DNA from: Actinomycetes bacterium
GTDB lineage: Bacteria > Actinomycetota > Actinomycetes > Actinomycetales > Dermatophilaceae
DNA length: 47,817 nt
NCBI GenBank assembly: GCA_023420415.1
Contig: JAEZWF010000034.1
Coordinates: 1 to 47,817, forward strand
Direction: 5' to 3'
Shown: piece by piece, positions 39,738 through 47,278 of the stretch
How positions within the stretch are numbered: the stretch's first letter is position 1
How the letters are laid out: every line of letters starts with the position of its first letter
Program-made: the position numbers and the translations under genes
Notes under the pieces: model-generated
Seen by the model: only the letters and a program-made list of their open reading frames with translations
Told to the model about the DNA's origin: nothing
The model's database searches: none

Positions 39738-40315
39738 GCCGGGCTCCTCTCGCCTCGGTCGGATCCTGTTGTGCCAGAACCGGACTGCGTCTCCAGCACC
39801 GACCGCAGCCGCTCCAGCCCACGCGACGCCTGGCTCTTCACCGAGCCGGTCGACAGTCCGAGCGCGGCCGCCGTGTCCGCCTCCGACAGGTCCTCGAAGT
39901 ACCGCAGCACGATCACCGCCCGCATCCGCGGCGGCAGCTGCAGCACCGCCCGGGCGAGCTCGTCGCGGGCGTCGACCGCGGCATACGCATCACCGGGAGC
40001 GCGGTCGGCACCCGCGGGCACGTCGCCGAGCGACTCGGCCACCCGCTTGCGCCGCCACCAGGACGCCGACTCGTTGGCGAGGGCCGCTCGCGTGTAGGCG
40101 TAAGGGGACTCGCCGGCGATGTGCCGCCAGCGGCGGTGCACCTTCACGAGGGTGGTCTGGACGAGGTCCTCCGCGCGCCCGCGGTCACCCGTGAGGAGGT
40201 ATGCCGTGCGGACCAGTTGGTCCCACCGGGTCCGCACGAAGCGGGCGAAGTCCTCCTCGGCAGACCCGGAACCGGCCTCCACGGTGGACCTCCCCCCGAC
40301 GACGACTGTGCTCAT
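39734..40315 (-). CDS. SigE-family ECF sigma factor
   Basis: The 193-residue sigma factor has region 2 at about 22-90 (EEDFARFVRTRWDQLVRTAYLLTGDRGRAEDLVQ) seen as FVRTRWDQLVRTAYLL and GRAEDLVQTTLVKVH, and region 4 at about 115-170 with ELARAVLQLPPRMRAVI and LSTGSVKSQASRGLERLR. It matches the actinobacterial SigE-family (TIGR02983) pattern, including YEDLSE-like FEDLSEADTAAAL. It leads a two-gene operon with the membrane partner. The ATG at 40315 has AGGGG close upstream. Target promoters are not recognisable here. Confidence 0.92.
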   Translation of the reverse strand: MSTVVVGGRSTVEAGSGSAEEDFARFVRTRWDQLVRTAYLLTGDRGRAEDLVQTTLVKVHRRWRHIAGESPYAYTRAALANESASWWRRKRVAESLGDVPAGADRAPGDAYAAVDARDELARAVLQLPPRMRAVIVLRYFEDLSEADTAAALGLSTGSVKSQASRGLERLRSVLETQSGSGTTGSDRGERSPA

Positions 40316-40375
40316 GCACCCCTAGACGCGCCCCAGTGTCGCCGAGGTTGAAAGCCGGACCGGCCATTTCCGGGC

Positions 40376-40434
40376 ACTTCTGGCCACAACGGTCGCGAGG
40401 TTCGGCGCCGCACCAGCTCGCAGTGGCCCGAAGT
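40376..40434. repeat. 58-nt dyad repeat, copy 6 (degraded)
   Basis: The left arm ACTTCTGGCCAC is at 40376-40387 and the right arm AGTGGCCCGAAGT at 40422-40434; total 59 bases. It lies between the start of the sigma gene and the end of phoU. Confidence 0.6.
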
Positions 40435-40451
40435 CCGGGAGCAACAAAGGC

Positions 40452-40493
40452 GAGGGGCCCGGTGTGCCGCCCCCACGACATACCGGGCCCCTC
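40452..40493 (-). terminator. Terminator of phoU
   Basis: A perfect 12-bp stem (GAGGGGCCCGGT at 40452-40463; inverse at 40482-40493) is followed on the minus strand by GCCTTTGTTG. Confidence 0.75.
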
Positions 40494-40505
40494 CAGGGAG
40501 CAGGG

Positions 40506-41192
40506 TCAGCGCAACGTGGCGCGATCCTCCTGCTCCTCGTGGTCCTCGGCGACATCCCATTCACCGGTGACCAAGAACACGACGCGGTGCGCGACCGACA
40601 CGGCGTGGTCGGCGAACCGCTCGTAGTAGCGACCCAGCAGGGTCAGGTCGACAGCCGACTGGGTGCCGTGCTGCCACGTGCCGTCGTTGAGGTGGCTGAA
40701 CAGCTCGCGGTGCAGGTCGTCCATCGCGTCGTCGTCCTGCTCGAGGGTCTTGGCGTCCTCGACGTCCTTGGCCGCGATGACCTGACCGCACTTGGCGACG
40801 ATGCGCTCGGCGACCTGGCCCATCTGCAGGATCGTGGCCCGCACGTCGGCCGGGACGGCCGACTCGGGGTAGCGCAGCCGCGCGACCTTGGCGACGTGGC
40901 GGGCGAGGTCGCCCATGCGCTCGAGGTCGGCGCTCATCCGCATACCGGTGACGACCATGCGTAGGTCGGTGGCCACGGGCTGCTGCCGGGCGAGGAGGTC
41001 GATCGAGAGTGCGTCGAGGTCCTCGCGCAGGGTGTCGAGCTCCTTGTCGGCGGCGATGACCGACTCGGCGAGCTGGATGTCGGCGTCGAGCAGTGCCGTC
41101 GTGGCGCGGGACATGGCAGAGCCCGCCAGACGGGTCATCTCGACCAAGCGGTCGGAGATGGTGTCGAGGTCCTCGTGAAAGGCGTCGCGCAT
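40506..41192 (-). CDS. phoU: Phosphate signalling protein PhoU
   Basis: The 228-residue all-helical protein has two PhoU repeats and connects the PstSCAB transporter to the phosphate kinase, holding it off when phosphate is plentiful. It starts MRDAFHEDLDTISDRLVEM; the metal-binding acidic motifs are seen in DLERMGDLARHVAKVA near residue 88 and LLGRYYERFADHAVSVA near residue 192. GGGAAG before the ATG at 41192 decides the start; the frame runs on upstream through the opposite strand of senX3 but that part is a shadow. It is divergent from senX3-regX3 with PHO-like repeats between them, and has its own terminator. Confidence 0.95.
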   Translation of the reverse strand: MRDAFHEDLDTISDRLVEMTRLAGSAMSRATTALLDADIQLAESVIAADKELDTLREDLDALSIDLLARQQPVATDLRMVVTGMRMSADLERMGDLARHVAKVARLRYPESAVPADVRATILQMGQVAERIVAKCGQVIAAKDVEDAKTLEQDDDAMDDLHRELFSHLNDGTWQHGTQSAVDLTLLGRYYERFADHAVSVAHRVVFLVTGEWDVAEDHEEQEDRATLR

Positions 41193-41268
41193 TGCTTCCC
41201 TTGGGATGTGGGTGGGATGTGGGCCCGGACGGGCCGGAGGTTCGTGCGCGATGAGACTCCCACGCACC

Positions 41269-41297
41269 AGTGAACGATCGGGTGAACTCAGGTGAAC
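41269..41297. promoter_or_regulatory. PHO-box-like triple repeat between phoU and senX3
   Basis: Three TGAAC units (41271, 41283, 41293), or GTTCAC on the other strand, follow at 12- and 10-base spacing. This is close to the 11-base period of PhoP/RegX3 operators and is placed to act on both divergent genes. Confidence 0.6.
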
Positions 41298-41357
41298 ATC
41301 TGGGGTGTGGCGTGCGCACGCAGACGGTCGTGGTCGGTCACGGTATGCCGCGGACCG

Positions 41358-41363
41358 TACATT
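41358..41363 (+). promoter_or_regulatory. Leaderless -10 box (TACATT) for senX3
   Basis: TACATT ends six bases before the GTG at 41370. A GTATGCCGC 9-mer (41343-41351) lies just upstream. Confidence 0.6.
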
Positions 41364-41369
41364 TGACGT

Positions 41370-42698
41370 GTGGATACCACGCAGGTCGCCGTGCTGTCCG
41401 GCTTCGCCGGGCTGATCATCGGTGCCCTCGCCGTGATCGCGGTCCGGTACTCCGAACGCCAGCAGACCACGGTTCCCGAGTCGGCGCCCGTCGTGCCCTC
41501 CCTGCCGACCGGGGTCGGCGACGTCCTGGCGGTGCTGCGCTCGGGCGCGATCGTCGTCGACTCGGCCGACGAGGTCATCAACAACTCGCCGCCCGCGGTG
41601 GCCTACGGCCTCGTCAAGGGCACCGAGCTCGTCCACTCCGAGCTGCGCCACCTCGCCCGGCAGGTCCGGCGCGACGGCGTCATCCGCGAGGCCACCCTCG
41701 AGCTGCCACGCGGACCGCTCGGCCAGGCCCGCTCGGTGATGCGCGCCCGGGTGGCGCCGTTGGGCAGCAACCACGTCCTGCTCCTCGTCGAGGACCACAC
41801 CCAGGCCACCCGGGTCGAGGAGGTCCGCCGCGACTTCGTCGCCAACGTGAGCCACGAGCTGAAGACCCCGGTCGGCGGCATCGGGCTGCTCGCCGAAGCC
41901 ATCCTCGACGCGAAGGACGACCCCGAGGCCGTCGAACGGTTCGCGTCCCGGATGCAGGTCGAGAGCCACCGCCTGGCCCAGCTCGTCAAGGAGATCGTCG
42001 ACCTGTCCCGTCTGCAGGTGGCCGACACGTTGCACGAGCCGCAGCTGGTCGACGTGACCGCCGCAGTGCACGAGGCCATCGACTACTCGCGGGTGGCCGC
42101 CGACGCCAAGCAGATCGTCCTGTCCGAGGCGACCGTGGCCGACCTCAAGGTCTTCGGCGACGAGGACCTGCTCGTCACCGCCGTCCGCAACCTCATCGGC
42201 AACGCCGTGGCCTACTCCGATGCCGGTTCGCGGGTGGCGATCGGCGGCAAGCGCAGTGGTGACATGGTCGAGATCACCGTCAGCGACCAGGGCGCCGGGA
42301 TCCCCGAGGCCGAGCAGAGCCGCATCTTCGAGCGCTTCTACCGCGTCGACGCCGCCCGGTCCCGCGCCACCGGTGGCACCGGGCTGGGCCTGGCCATCGT
42401 CAAGCACATCTGCGCCAACCACGGCGGTGACGTGACCGTGTGGAGTGAGGAGGGGCGCGGCTCGACCTTCACGATCCGCCTGCCCGCTGCCGAGGACCAC
42501 ACCGCGGGCGCCACCGCGGGTGTCACCGCGGACGACCCCGCCGCGGACGTGGTCACCCCCGACACCGAGCGCACGAACGGTGCGCCCCGTCCCGCCACCC
42601 ACCGGGTCGCCGCCACCCACCTCGAGCGCGCCGACGGCGCGAACCGCCCCGATCGCCCCAACCGCACCAGCCGCACGCAAGGAGCACCGCACGCATGA
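41370..42698 (+). CDS. senX3: Phosphate sensor histidine kinase SenX3/PhoR
   Basis: The 442-residue membrane kinase phosphorylates RegX3 when phosphate is scarce. One helix lies at about residues 7-26, then a PAS-like region (about 50-145) with IVVDSADEVINNSPPA. The phospho-acceptor His162 is in FVANVSHELKTPVGG. The ATPase domain has LIGNAVAYSDAG (N box), VSDQGAGIPE (G1) and GGTGLGLAIVKHICANHGG (G2). After the ATPase domain a disordered tail of about 65 residues, rich in Thr, Arg, Pro and Asn (bases 42490-42698), is not part of the usual fold. ATGA overlap couples it to regX3. Confidence 0.94.
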   Translation: MDTTQVAVLSGFAGLIIGALAVIAVRYSERQQTTVPESAPVVPSLPTGVGDVLAVLRSGAIVVDSADEVINNSPPAVAYGLVKGTELVHSELRHLARQVRRDGVIREATLELPRGPLGQARSVMRARVAPLGSNHVLLLVEDHTQATRVEEVRRDFVANVSHELKTPVGGIGLLAEAILDAKDDPEAVERFASRMQVESHRLAQLVKEIVDLSRLQVADTLHEPQLVDVTAAVHEAIDYSRVAADAKQIVLSEATVADLKVFGDEDLLVTAVRNLIGNAVAYSDAGSRVAIGGKRSGDMVEITVSDQGAGIPEAEQSRIFERFYRVDAARSRATGGTGLGLAIVKHICANHGGDVTVWSEEGRGSTFTIRLPAAEDHTAGATAGVTADDPAADVVTPDTERTNGAPRPATHRVAATHLERADGANRPDRPNRTSRTQGAPHA

Positions 42699-43378
42699 CC
42701 CGCATCCTGGTGGTCGAGGACGAGGTCTCGTTCTCCGACCCGCTCTCGTACCTGCTGCGCAAGGAGGGGTACGAGGTCGCCGTCGCCGAGACCGGCCCCG
42801 AGGCGCTCGACGACTTCGACCGCAACGGCGCCGACCTGGTCCTGCTCGACCTCATGCTGCCCGGCCTCTCGGGCACCGAGGTCTGTCGCGCGCTGCGCCA
42901 GCGTTCGAGCGTGCCGGTCATCATGCTGACCGCCAAGGACAGCGAGATCGACAAGGTTGTCGGGCTCGAGATCGGCGCCGACGACTACGTCACCAAGCCC
43001 TACTCCTCGCGCGAGCTGCTGGCTCGCATCAAGGCCGTGCTGCGTCGCGGTCAGGAGCCGGAGGACCTGCTGCCCGCGACGATCGAGGCGGGCCCGGTGC
43101 GGATGGACGTCGAACGGCACATCGTCACCGTCGGCGGCGAGCCCACACAGCTGCCCCTCAAGGAGTTCGAGCTGCTGGAGATGTTGCTGCGCAACACCGG
43201 TCGCGTCCTCACCCGGATGCAGCTCATCGACCGCGTCTGGGGCAGCGACTACGTCGGCGACACCAAGACCCTCGACGTCCACGTCAAGCGGTTGCGCGCC
43301 AAGATCGAGCCGGACCCGGCCGACCCGCGCCACATCGTCACCGTGCGCGGTCTGGGCTACAAGTTCGAGAGCGACTGA
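42695..43378 (+). CDS. regX3: Phosphate response regulator RegX3/PhoP
   Basis: The 227-residue OmpR-type regulator has a receiver (residues 1-120) with phosphate-accepting Asp52 in VLLDLMLPGLSG, Thr80 and Lys101 in YVTKPYSS, and a winged-helix DNA-binding domain (about 130-225) with LPLKEFELLEMLLRNTGR and DTKTLDVHVKRLRAKIE. It would bind the GTTCAC repeats before pstS and between phoU and senX3. The start ATG overlaps the senX3 stop. It ends at a hairpin made of two GTATGCCGC copies. Confidence 0.96.
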   Translation: MTRILVVEDEVSFSDPLSYLLRKEGYEVAVAETGPEALDDFDRNGADLVLLDLMLPGLSGTEVCRALRQRSSVPVIMLTAKDSEIDKVVGLEIGADDYVTKPYSSRELLARIKAVLRRGQEPEDLLPATIEAGPVRMDVERHIVTVGGEPTQLPLKEFELLEMLLRNTGRVLTRMQLIDRVWGSDYVGDTKTLDVHVKRLRAKIEPDPADPRHIVTVRGLGYKFESD

Positions 43379-43403
43379 GCCGCGGGGCGCCGTGCGGCGC
43401 CGT

Positions 43404-43435
43404 CGTCGGTATGCCGCCCACGCGGCATACCGACG
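43404..43435. terminator. Hairpin of two inverted GTATGCCGC copies after regX3
   Basis: A perfect 14-bp stem (CGTCGGTATGCCGC at 43404-43417; inverse at 43422-43435) has a CCAC loop. It separates convergent regX3 and a lipoprotein gene. There is no T-run. Confidence 0.7.
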
Positions 43436-43444
43436 TCACTCACC

Positions 43445-43987
43445 TCAGGGGGTGGCGGTGGCGCTCGGGGTCGCCGTGGCGCTCGGCTGCGGGGTGGGCG
43501 CCAAGGTGGCGTAGTAGTGGTCGGCGGCCACGACCGGCACGACGACGACGGTCGTGGGTGCGGACGGTGACTGCACGGTCAGGGTCACGGTGCCGCCGGC
43601 CGGGGTGGGCACGGCCGGGATCTGCAGCTGCTTGTCACCGGTGAGCCGTGCCTCGCTGTGGGGCGCTGCGGTCGTGTAGACCGGCTGGGCCTGGGGGAGG
43701 GCGAAGGCGACGCGCGCCTCCTCGCTGCCGGTGTTGCTCATCGAGCCCGACAGGGTGCCGGCCTTGTCCTTGCCACCGCTGACGATCACGAGGTCGCGGA
43801 TCTGCACCTGGCCCAGGTCGACGGGCACCCCGTCGGCCGGCAGGTAGGGAACGTCGGTCTGGATCGGCGACTGGGTCTGGCAGGCCGAGAGCGCCAGCGC
43901 GGCACCGAGGACGGCGACCGGGAGGAGTCGGCGCGGGGACGGTCGGCGGCCCTCGAAGCGGGCGGCAAGCGGCAGGCGGCTCATCAC
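43445..43987 (-). CDS. Hypothetical lipoprotein
   Basis: The 180-residue product has a basic start (RFEGRRPSPRRLLPV), a hydrophobic stretch and lipobox LSAC (Cys near residue 36), so it should be exported and lipid-anchored. The mature part is beta-like with a proline- and threonine-rich end (PTPQPSATATPSATATP), probably spanning wall material. It was not recognised. GTG at 43987 (ATG follows directly) has TAGGCT seven bases before it. An earlier ATG at 44014 would put the promoter box inside the gene. It sits between regX3 and carD. Confidence 0.75.
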   Translation of the reverse strand: MMSRLPLAARFEGRRPSPRRLLPVAVLGAALALSACQTQSPIQTDVPYLPADGVPVDLGQVQIRDLVIVSGGKDKAGTLSGSMSNTGSEEARVAFALPQAQPVYTTAAPHSEARLTGDKQLQIPAVPTPAGGTVTLTVQSPSAPTTVVVVPVVAADHYYATLAPTPQPSATATPSATATP

Positions 43988-43994
43988 GTCGGAC

Positions 43995-44000
43995 AGCCTA
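43995..44000 (-). promoter_or_regulatory. Leaderless -10 box (TAGGCT) for the lipoprotein gene
   Basis: On the minus strand TAGGCT ends seven bases before the GTG at 43987. Confidence 0.55.
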
Positions 44001-44183
44001 CCGGCCTCCGTCATGAACGCGCGCACCCCCGCGCGTTGCACGGAACAACCAGTTCTGTCAAGACCGAATTCGTTGGCGCCCAAGGGTTTCCACCACCCCT
44101 GACCAGCACAAACGTCGGCTCTCTGGCTTTCCGCCGTCGGCGTGTCGTGTTATTCTGGACGTCGCGAAAGGGGAAAACAGCAC

Positions 44184-44666
44184 ATGGTTTTCAAGGTCGG
44201 CGAGACGGTCGTGTACCCCCACCACGGGGCTGCCCTGATCGAAGAAATCAACACCCGCACGATCAAGGGCGAGGAGAAGATCTACCTCAAGCTCAAGGTG
44301 GCCCAGGGCGACCTGACGATCGAGGTTCCCGCAGAGAACTGCGAGGACATCGGCGTCCGCGACGTCGTCGGACAGGAGGGCCTGGACAAGGTCTTCGCCG
44401 TCCTTCGCGCCCCCCACACCGAGGAACCGACCAACTGGTCGCGCCGCTACAAGGCCAACCTCGAGAAGCTGGCCTCCGGTGACGTCATCAAGGTTGCCGA
44501 GGTCGTCCGCGACCTGTGGCGCCGCGACAAGGACCGTGGCCTGTCCGCCGGTGAGAAGCGCATGCTCGCCAAGGCCCGCCAGATCCTTGTCTCCGAGCTC
44601 GCGCTCGCCGAGAAGACCAACGAGGACAAGGCCGAGGCCATCCTCGACGAGGTGCTCGCCTCCTGA
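44184..44666 (+). CDS. carD: CarD-family RNA polymerase-binding regulator
   Basis: The 160-residue protein binds the RNA polymerase beta subunit and stabilises open promoter complexes, especially at ribosomal RNA promoters. The N-terminal Tudor-like part is MVFKVGETVVYPHHGAALIEEI, and the helical C-terminal part has NWSRRYKANLEKLASGD and LSAGEKRMLAKARQILVSEL, whose Trp (in NWSRR) contacts the upstream fork of the transcription bubble. AAAGGGGA ten bases before the ATG and TATTCT at 44151-44156 are its ribosome site and likely -10 box, so unlike many neighbours it has a leader. It overlaps ispD. Confidence 0.96.
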   Translation: MVFKVGETVVYPHHGAALIEEINTRTIKGEEKIYLKLKVAQGDLTIEVPAENCEDIGVRDVVGQEGLDKVFAVLRAPHTEEPTNWSRRYKANLEKLASGDVIKVAEVVRDLWRRDKDRGLSAGEKRMLAKARQILVSELALAEKTNEDKAEAILDEVLAS

Positions 44667-45343
44667 GCGTTGCCGTCGTCCTCGTCGCAGGAGGGCAGGG
44701 CACCAGGCTCGGTGCCAGTGAGCCCAAGGCGTTCGTGAACGTCGGTGGTGTGCCGTTGCTCGAGCACGCAGTGCGGCGGGCAGTGGCTGCTCCAGAGGTC
44801 GCCCACGTGGTCGTCGTCGCGCCCGCCTCCCACCAGCTGGAGGCGGGCGCGATCGCGTCCCGGGTGAGTTCCGAGGCGGCCGTTGCCGTGCACGTCGTCG
44901 CCGGAGGTGCCGAGCGCACCGACTCGGTCGCGGCCGGGCTGGCCGCCCTGGGCCCGGGCGAAGGCATCGTGCTCGTCCACGACGCGGCGCGGGCGCTCGC
45001 CCCGCCGGAGCTGTTCTCGCGGCTGGTGCACGAGGTGCGCTCGGGGCACCCGGCCGTCGTGCCCGGCATACCCGTCACCGACACCATCAAGGCGGTGGAC
45101 GCCTCCGGTCGCGTCGTCGCCACACCTGACCGGGCCACGTTGCGCGCCATCCAGACCCCACAGGCGTTCCTGCGCGAGGTGCTCGAGCACGCCCACGCCG
45201 ACCCCGGTGGCGGGGCCACGGACGACGCCGCGCTCGTCGAACGCGCAGGTGGGCACGTTCGCGTCGTCGACGGTGACACGTTGGCCTTCAAGGTCACGAC
45301 GCCGGCCGACCTCGCGGTGGCCGAACGCATCCTCGCGTCGTGA
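44663..45343 (+). CDS. ispD: 2-C-methyl-D-erythritol 4-phosphate cytidylyltransferase, probable CTG start
   Basis: The 226-residue enzyme adds CMP to methylerythritol phosphate in the non-mevalonate isoprenoid pathway. The nucleotide motif VLVAGGQGTRLGASEPKAF is complete, as are VHDAAR near residue 104, TPDRATLRAIQTPQAF near 153 and KVTTPADL near 212. No ATG, GTG or TTG lies in this frame between the carD region and the motif. The first usual start (GTG, 44735) would remove the catalytic motif. The likely start is CTG at 44663, overlapping the carD TGA as CTGA, with GAGG about ten bases upstream. Confidence 0.88.
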   Translation: MSVAVVLVAGGQGTRLGASEPKAFVNVGGVPLLEHAVRRAVAAPEVAHVVVVAPASHQLEAGAIASRVSSEAAVAVHVVAGGAERTDSVAAGLAALGPGEGIVLVHDAARALAPPELFSRLVHEVRSGHPAVVPGIPVTDTIKAVDASGRVVATPDRATLRAIQTPQAFLREVLEHAHADPGGGATDDAALVERAGGHVRVVDGDTLAFKVTTPADLAVAERILAS

Positions 45344-46620
45344 GCGCACCCCCGGTCGACGCCGCCCGCCAGCGGCGGCTGCTCGTGGTGGTGCCGATCC
45401 TGCTGGCGGGCCTGTCGATGCTCGGCCCGTTCTCGATCGACACGCCGTTCCCGGCCTTCACGGCGATGGGTGCGGACTTCGGGGCCTCGACCGAGCAGAT
45501 GCAGCTGGTCGTGAGCGCCTACCTGCTGTCGTTCGGGCTGATGAGCCCGTTCCACGGGCCGTTGTCGGATGCGTTGGGGCGCCGCCGCGTGATCCTCACC
45601 GGGGTCGCCGTGTATGCCGTGGCGTCGATCGGGTGTGCGCTGTCGCCGAACCTGCCGGTGCTGCTGGGCTTCCGGGTGCTCCAAGGGCTGAGCGCCGGCG
45701 GCGGGGTCATCGTCAGTCGCACCGTCATCCGCGACGTGTTCGAGGGGGCGCAGGCGCAGCGGCTGATGAGCCGGGTGATGATGATCTTCTCGGTGGCGCC
45801 GGCCGTCGCCCCCATCGTCGGCGGGTTGCTGCTGCAGGTCGGACCGTGGTCGGTGGTCTTCGTCTTCATGGCCGCAGTGGCGGTGCTGCTCATCGCCCTC
45901 GTCGCGCTGCTGCTGCCCGAGACGCACCCGCCGTCGGCGCGGCTGCCGTTCCGGCTGGGGACACTGGTCGGGAGCCTGGCCCGGGTGACGCGGGCGGCGT
46001 CGTTCCACCGGGTGGCGTGGGCGGCGGGGCTGTCGTTCGCTGGGCAGTTCCTCTACATCGGGTCGGCGCCGATCATCGTCGTCGACCTGCTCGGCAAGGG
46101 TGAGCTGGACTTCTGGATGCTCTTCGTGCCGATGATCGGCGGCATCATGCTGGGCTCGTTCCTCAGCGGGCGGGCCGCCGGACGTCTGTCACCCGGCCGT
46201 CTGGTGACGGGGGCGCTGGTCTTCTCGGCAGCTGGCGCGGTCGTCAACGTCGTCCTCGGCACGCTGCCCACCGCGGCTCAGCTGCCGTGGGCGGTCATCG
46301 GGCCGGCGCTGATCGCGGTCGGGACGGCCGCGGCATACCCCACGCTCCAGCTGATCCTGCTCGACATGTTCCCCGCGTCGCGCGGGGCGGCGGTCTCGAT
46401 GTTCACGTTCTTCACGTTGGTCCTCAACGGCATCACCGCGTTCGCGCTCTCGCCCGTGGCGACCCGGTCCATCCTGGGCCTGGCCGTGGCTGCGCTCGTG
46501 TTCGTGCTTGCCGGGCTGGGGGCGTGGCTGCTGCACCTGCGATCGGGTCGGCGCGAGCCACGGGTGCCTATGCCGCCGGAGGGTGGTCCGGACTCGCTCC
46601 AGCCCGGCGAGCAGGTATGA
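45340..46620 (+). CDS. Bcr/CflA-type major facilitator drug exporter
   Basis: The 426-residue membrane protein has about twelve helices and belongs to the 12-helix drug:proton antiporters of Bcr/CflA type. Helix 1 holds LSMLGPFSIDTPFPAF, the loop between helices 2 and 3 has GPLSDALGRRRVILTG (motif A) and helix 5 has VAPAVAPIVGGLLL (motif C of exporters). The substrate is not predictable. Its GTG overlaps the ispD stop by GTGA, so it is translated with carD-ispD, an unusual partner. It converges with a GNAT gene one base later. Confidence 0.9.
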   Translation: MSAPPVDAARQRRLLVVVPILLAGLSMLGPFSIDTPFPAFTAMGADFGASTEQMQLVVSAYLLSFGLMSPFHGPLSDALGRRRVILTGVAVYAVASIGCALSPNLPVLLGFRVLQGLSAGGGVIVSRTVIRDVFEGAQAQRLMSRVMMIFSVAPAVAPIVGGLLLQVGPWSVVFVFMAAVAVLLIALVALLLPETHPPSARLPFRLGTLVGSLARVTRAASFHRVAWAAGLSFAGQFLYIGSAPIIVVDLLGKGELDFWMLFVPMIGGIMLGSFLSGRAAGRLSPGRLVTGALVFSAAGAVVNVVLGTLPTAAQLPWAVIGPALIAVGTAAAYPTLQLILLDMFPASRGAAVSMFTFFTLVLNGITAFALSPVATRSILGLAVAALVFVLAGLGAWLLHLRSGRREPRVPMPPEGGPDSLQPGEQV

Positions 46621-46621
46621 G

Positions 46622-47212
46622 TCAGCCGGACACCGGCAGCGTGGCGCGCAGGTCGTCCCAGGTGCCGACCGGCTCACGCGGTGCGTCGGCGTGCAGGGTG
46701 CTGATCCAGCCGTCGACGAGCTTGCCGCGCTCGACGAGCAGGTCCGGCACGAACACCGGAATCGGAAAGCCGCACCGCCACACCGACTTCAGGCTGCCCC
46801 AGTTGCCGGCGTGCGCCTCCCAGCGCACCGTCTGCCACCCGAGGGTGCCGAAGGCGTGGTCGAGGACGAGCCGCACCGCCTCGGTCATGACACCGCGGCC
46901 GCGGAAGTCCTGGTGCGTGGCAAACCCCAACGAGCCGGCTCCGGCCTCGACGTCCATGCGGCGCAGGTCGATCGTCCCGGCATACCTGCCGTCGACCTCG
47001 ATCGCCCAGGAGACCTGGTCCGGCGAGGGGGCCGTGAACTTCGTGACGTACTCGACCGCCATCTCGCGGGTGTAGTCCAGCGGCACGGTCGTGTAGCGGA
47101 TCGCCTCGGGGTCGACGGCGCGCTCGTGGACCCCGTCGGCGTCGGCCTCGGTGTGCGGACGCAGCGTGACGAGGTCGCCCTGGAGGACCGGGATGTCGAG
47201 GGTGTCGCTCAT
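46622..47212 (-). CDS. GNAT-family N-acetyltransferase (RimJ-like)
   Basis: The 196-residue protein resembles RimJ/RimL-type acetyltransferases: LQGDLVTLRPHTEADAD near residue 9, IRYTTVPLDYTREMAVEYV near 32, GSLGFATHQDFRGRGVMTEA near 95 (acetyl-CoA loop) and TVRWEAHAGNWGSLKSVWRCGF near 128. The substrate could be a protein N-terminus, an amino sugar or a drug. The ATG at 47212 has TAGCGT eight bases before it on the minus strand. With the MFS exporter it separates ispD from ispF. Confidence 0.85.
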   Translation of the reverse strand: MSDTLDIPVLQGDLVTLRPHTEADADGVHERAVDPEAIRYTTVPLDYTREMAVEYVTKFTAPSPDQVSWAIEVDGRYAGTIDLRRMDVEAGAGSLGFATHQDFRGRGVMTEAVRLVLDHAFGTLGWQTVRWEAHAGNWGSLKSVWRCGFPIPVFVPDLLVERGKLVDGWISTLHADAPREPVGTWDDLRATLPVSG

Positions 47213-47278
47213 GCGCCGCAACGCTAGCGGGGAGGCGGCAGGCCGTTCACCCCGGTTTTCGGGTGGTTGGATTGCCTC

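Noticed and set aside
41193..42692. N-terminal extension of phoU to 42692
   Set aside because: The extended part lies opposite senX3 and lacks protein character; PhoU starts normally at 41192 with a ribosome site.
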